DNA from: Aptenodytes patagonicus
Taxonomy: Eukaryota; Chordata; Aves; Sphenisciformes; Spheniscidae
Length of the DNA stretch: 64,000 bases
Assembly (NCBI RefSeq): GCF_965638725.1
Contig: NC_134950.1
Coordinates: forward strand, 23,340,932 to 23,404,931
Direction of reading: 5' to 3'
The position numbers and the translations under genes were made by a program. The notes beneath the pieces are model-generated. The model was not told the origin of the DNA. It saw nothing but the letters and a program-made list of their open reading frames with translations, and ran no database searches. Shown in pieces: positions 59,788 through 64,000 of the stretch. Every line of letters begins with the position of its first letter. Position 1 is the first letter of the stretch.

Positions 59788-62700
59788 ATTGTCAGACAGT
59801 GGGAACTGATGTAGCAGTTTCAGGATGGAGTTTCAGGCTCTTAAATTACATATTGCAGAAGTTGGTTTCCACCCTGCTAAAAATCATTACGTTGTGCTAA
59901 TTTAACATCCTGCATCAACTTTAGCAACAACTGGTTTAAATGATAACTGAGCTGAAGTAGAGATTTGGCATTTTAATCAACAGTTGCTTTTCCAATTAAA
60001 CCCAGATCCCATGCATATGGTACTCGGACTGCAACATAAAAGTTGACCTGATTGTTGGTTCCAAGCTAAAGTAACAAAAATCCTAACTCTGGAATGTTTT
60101 TGGTAGTCATATTTTAGAAAAAATCTTCCATGGTGAGCCAAAATCTATGCAGACAGTTATAGTCAGATAACAGTTAAAAAAAAAGACTATGTTTTGGCTG
60201 TACTTTTGCTGCTGTTAAATTTATCTTCTTAAATAGCAGGGAGTATGAGTTGAGGTTTGAGAAACAGTAATTTTGTAATTATTTTACATGGATCGAATTA
60301 TTCTGTCATCAAATTTGCATTTCAGACAGCATTACAGTATGAAAATATAATTAGAAACTGTAATTCAGGAATTGCTGAATGTGATATTTCCCAGAGGGAG
60401 CACTATGAAGAAGCTGCCCTCACTACAACTTTAGCAAATGTTGAAATCCTATAGGTGGAAAATGTGAAGGCCGAGTTGTAAAGTTCCTCTCCCTTCTGTG
60501 GTCTCCACACGCTGTCAACTTTCTGCCCAACTTCATTTTTTTGTAAGATTCATTTCCACAGAAACATCTAATCATTAAGAGCTGAAGTGCTCAGATCCTG
60601 TTCTGCTGAATTTCAGTCTGACTGTGCTGATAGTTGCTGAATTGCTTTCAGCCACAAAATGACACTGAGATAATGTAAGGATCTGATTTACATGCAGAAA
60701 AGCCAAGAAGCTTGTCATTTGGGCTGAAACGCTGTTTTTAATTTGCCCAGTGCCCAGAATTCCCAGCAATGCCTCCTCTCATGGGAGAGAGCAGAGGATG
60801 GGTCTCAGTTTAGCTCTCTTTCTCTTCTTTTGTAATTCAAGACTTCTTGCTGTACATGTTCACAGTGTTGTGCAAAGTTTTAGCTGCGTAGATCTCACTG
60901 ATGTCAATCCTTACAGTTTCTTATTATTCTTATTATGATCTTTGGCTTATCATAGATATATTAACTGGAAATGAGCAAATCATGTCTTTTTAGTTGGGCT
61001 TGTGTTGATAAATCCCGTCTGATTTTGTCTGAAACACTCCTTTGGAGAGCATCATCCATGGCCACTTTTTCCTATCACCTTGCTGGGGCATTGGGCAAGC
61101 CCATATGTGGAGCAGAGCTCACGACCCACAAAGCAAAGGCAGCACTGGGAGGAGGCAGAAACTGAGCGTGGGGCATGTTTGATGCTTCGATGTCCCTGTA
61201 CATCTCTCACAGTCCTGCTGAGAGAGAGTTCCGGTGCTCCTCCAGAGGAAATGGCAGGGCAGGGCAGGAAAAGGAGAAGTGTGGACCTATGAACCCAGGA
61301 ATGCATGGATAAATGGGCTGGCTGGTGACATGGTTCCTAGTGACTCAGGGACACTGTCACCCCCAGTGTGCTCTGAGGAACAAGACTCTTTTCCCACACC
61401 TGCCAAGGGCCACCCTCCTGCACCCACCTACACCCAGCCCTGGCGCTTTGCCTGGGCACAGGGGAGGACATCTGCTCCGTCGGTCACGTTTTGGGTGATG
61501 CACATCCTGCAACCTGGATCTGGTATTTGCAATGTGAGCAAAGGGCAGGAGCTGCAGGGCGTTGCTGCAGATGACCTGAGGAGGGATTTTTGTTAGGGAG
61601 GGTGCAATAAGCCAGGCTGGCTCTTTATGGATAAGTGGTCTTGCTTGGGGAGCCCTGTGCGAGTGCTTGTTGGCAGGTGGGGCATGAGCAGCTCTTGAGC
61701 ATCACACCAGTATTTTTGCACATTTACTTAGAAACTCCAGAGGGGCAGGAGACTGTTTCAGCCGTCTTTGTGCACAGAAGCAGGTGCACACTGGGGGTGA
61801 AAGGCTTTGAGACAGGTTTATACCTGCCACATTTGTCACAAAGCCTCTTAGCAGTGTGCTGAATTTCACCGTCGAGAGAACAGGGACTCAGGAGCGGGCC
61901 AGAGCCAGTCTCGTCTGCTGCAGGGGCAGGATGGACCACAGGGCAAGTGGTGCCACACGGGGAATGGAGAGCCCTGGGCAGGACTAAGTGACCAGGTGAT
62001 AGCGGGATGAGGCCAGGGGCAGGCTTGCCACTTCTTGGCTGTTCTGTGGTCATCACTGCATTTGCCCCAGCAGGGACCTCTGGTAGCATTGCCCAGTGTC
62101 ACAGGTTGTCCGCGTTACGGTACGGGTCAGCCAAACCTCATGTGAAACAGAGCTGCTTGAGGGAATCAGGAAAGCAAAATGCTGATGCTCTGTCATTTTG
62201 CTGCCGTCTGATGTAATGGTGGCTGAAAGGGCTGCTCTCTCCGCTGGACGCTGGGTTCAAAATAGGGCTGGAGAAACACTGCACAGTCAACCCTTGCACA
62301 GCACATGCTACTTGAAAACAAAGATTTTATCTTTAAAAGCTTCATGCTTGTTCTCATATTATAGAAGAGATCAGGTTTTGGAGAGACCCAAGATTATGTG
62401 TACAGAGGTTTTTAGATGAGCAGATCAGGTAGTTTACAGGCTTTCTCTCCAGAGAAGACAAGTTACAGCAGAAGAAGGTCAAGGTTAGCTTCTTTCCTTG
62501 CCAAATTCCCTTGCTCCTAGAGCGGGCAGATTCCCTGATTATGCCTCACACAGCCTTTCTGCGTCTCCTCCAGGACTGCAGAAACACAATGGATCCGGCT
62601 CATTTGAAGTGTCTAACTTCAGCTGAATAATACTGTTAAGAGACTTCAGCTATGAAGCAATTCATCCCCAAGAACATTTAACTCTAAAGAAAATATTCTG

Positions 62701-63167
62701 CTCATGTTGTGTGCATGTTCCTAATGGCAAATCCAAGATGCCAGGGGGAAGCGAACACAAAGCCTTTGATTATTTCCACAACTGCTATATGCTTCCTATC
62801 ACAACACTATTCTTTTGTGCAGAATGGCAGGATGATTGCAGAGTCCTCTTTAACATTACCATTTTAGCAAGCCCAGGTCCAATTAGAGCAATTATATCTC
62901 AGCAGAAACACTGTCTGTTGTCCTCTGGACCTGTCTGTCAAGTGTCCTATTCATAGTTGTTTATCTTGCATGAGGTTTTTCATATAAAGTCGTTCTGACC
63001 CTACTAAAACAGGCTCATCTAAAGGGTAGTGTGCATTTTTGTAGACTTATTTCACAGGCTGATGTGAACAAGAAGAGTGCAAAATTACGGCTGGCCAAGA
63101 ATGTCTTTCAGTCTAGCCACAGTCTCCTCTTGATTGAACATTATTGGTGATTTGATGCAGCATGCAG

Positions 63168-63210
63168 CTTTCACTTTCAATTATTTCACTTCACCCTTCA
63201 CTTTCAATTA
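63168..63210. promoter_or_regulatory. Duplicated IRF/PRDM1-like motif
   Basis: CTTTCACTTTC at 63168-63178 fits the PRDM1/IRF consensus (GAAAGTGAAAG on the minus strand, which also fits GAAANNGAAA). TTCACTTTCAATTA occurs twice, at 63170-63183 and 63197-63210, with a further TTTCACTTCACCC between. Such clusters are typical of interferon-responsive or PRDM1-repressed elements, but activity is inference. The repeat could also be a simple 27-bp tandem duplication. Confidence 0.35.
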
Positions 63211-64000
63211 CTGTACTGCTAAAAATTGAGAACTTTATCAGAATTTGCAGTTCTACCTTGCCGCATTGGAGGGTTTCCTTAATCAAAATCCCCAACGTGA
63301 GTTGCAAGGCATGTAATGTTTGATGGCACATGATATTAAACCACTTACAACTCTGAGGTCTGTGTGGGACTATTTGGTCATGGAGCTATTGAAGAGCCAC
63401 CTTCTTGAAGAAGGTAGTGGGCACTTCTGCAGAAAGACTGTCTATGTTTTGCTTTACTTCTGCTGTCAGAGCCTGATGATTAATGTCAGAGCTGAGTGAC
63501 CCCTGCCAAGGAAGTCTTACTTGACACCACCAAGGTAAAAGCTGAGAAGCAGAGCTCAGTGAAAGGCAGAAGTGCTGGGACTTGGGAAGGTCAGGGGCAG
63601 TGGAAAGAGGAACTCTTTCTGAACAAAAAATAGATATTTATTTTCTCATACTTTTCCTGCAAGGGAAAATCCAGGGAGAAGTGTTTGGAGCCTTTTTCCT
63701 GAAAAAAAGATGAACTCTTTTCTGACAATTCAGAAATGAGATTGCCTGTGAGAGCAGCCCCCGTCCCTGCTGCTGGCTCCATGGCATCCATGGGAGTCCC
63801 AGCCGACATGCACAGCAGCGCTCGGGCAGGGCAGTGTCGCTTTAGGAACTGAAAACACGAGCTCAGACCTTAGTCGTTCTTCCTCCAGTATCATCAGGGC
63901 AGTGGTTCCACCACATTTATTTCCTATTTTGCCTCTCTTCTGCTAGGTTTTATCCCACGTGGGAAGGCTGCCAGCCCCTTTTGTCAGGAGGACATGCGGA

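Larger units (their letters stand above)
56361..64000. other. Unique non-coding DNA, no gene recognised
   Basis: No exon is supported. It includes a moderately CpG-rich patch at 57.88-58.03 kb that starts with the palindromic E-box CCACGTGG (57879-57886) running straight into GTAAGT, G-runs at 59754-59787, AT-rich stretches at 59.8-60.4 and 62.6-63.0 kb, and a paired IRF-like motif at 63168-63210. Longest frames (162 codons at 57749-58237 minus) show no domain. Confidence 0.55.

Noticed and set aside
1-64000. CRISPR arrays, bacterial operons, phage or insertion sequences
   Set aside because: No regularly spaced direct repeats with unique spacers, no dense coding, no ribosome-binding-site context; the window is vertebrate nuclear DNA.

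Overview
This window looks like nuclear DNA of a bird. The evidence is three CR1 retrotransposon copies with the avian-type tail of ATTCTATG-like octamers (10545-10948 on +, 31358-31608 on -, 45070-45115 on -), an older CR1 ORF2 relic (about 46300-47345 on -), and one endogenous retrovirus whose LTR and integrase are of a type common in birds. Interspersed repeats are sparse, as expected for a bird. I cannot name the species. I find no host protein-coding exon that I would defend. Nearly all open frames are short, rich in Ser, Pro, Cys and Leu, overlap on both strands and match no family I know, so the window is best read as intergenic or long-intron DNA.

Layout. 1-10.5 kb: unique non-coding DNA with a possible ancient repeat near 1.03-1.11 kb and small tandem duplications. 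10.5-10.95 kb: CR1 3' end. 11-22.9 kb: unique DNA with an 18-bp perfect palindrome at 15.08 kb, then an ATTCT pentamer array at 22.88 kb. 23.84-25.88 kb: the retroviral copy. 26-36 kb: unique DNA, AT-rich and conserved-element-like in places (29.1-29.4 and 33.0-33.65 kb), with one CR1. 36.0-36.56 kb: a CpG-rich block. 36.6-47.3 kb: unique DNA, a 55-bp mini-LTR, a CR1 sliver, an unexplained 82-codon minus-strand ORF followed by AATAAA and a poly(A) tract, and the old CR1. 47.3-56 kb: unique DNA with a short hairpin and tandem repeat. 55.98-56.36 kb: a CpG-rich promoter-like block with a perfect CRE, an RFX-type X-box and a GCC repeat. 56.4-64 kb: unique DNA with G-runs and a paired IRF/PRDM1-like motif.

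The most unusual object is the retrovirus. A 561-bp 5' LTR with CRE, TATA box and polyadenylation signal is followed by a tRNA-Lys primer binding site. After an 8-nt spacer comes a 60-nt stretch matching U6 snRNA from nucleotide 48 to its 3' terminal T-run, in sense orientation. The end of RNase H and the integrase follow directly. Gag, protease, reverse transcriptase and most of RNase H are absent, and no 3' LTR is seen. The U6 piece sits exactly at the deletion joint, which suggests that reverse transcriptase switched templates onto U6 RNA and back. The copy is dead: it has two in-frame stops, and two of the three catalytic acidic positions of integrase are replaced.
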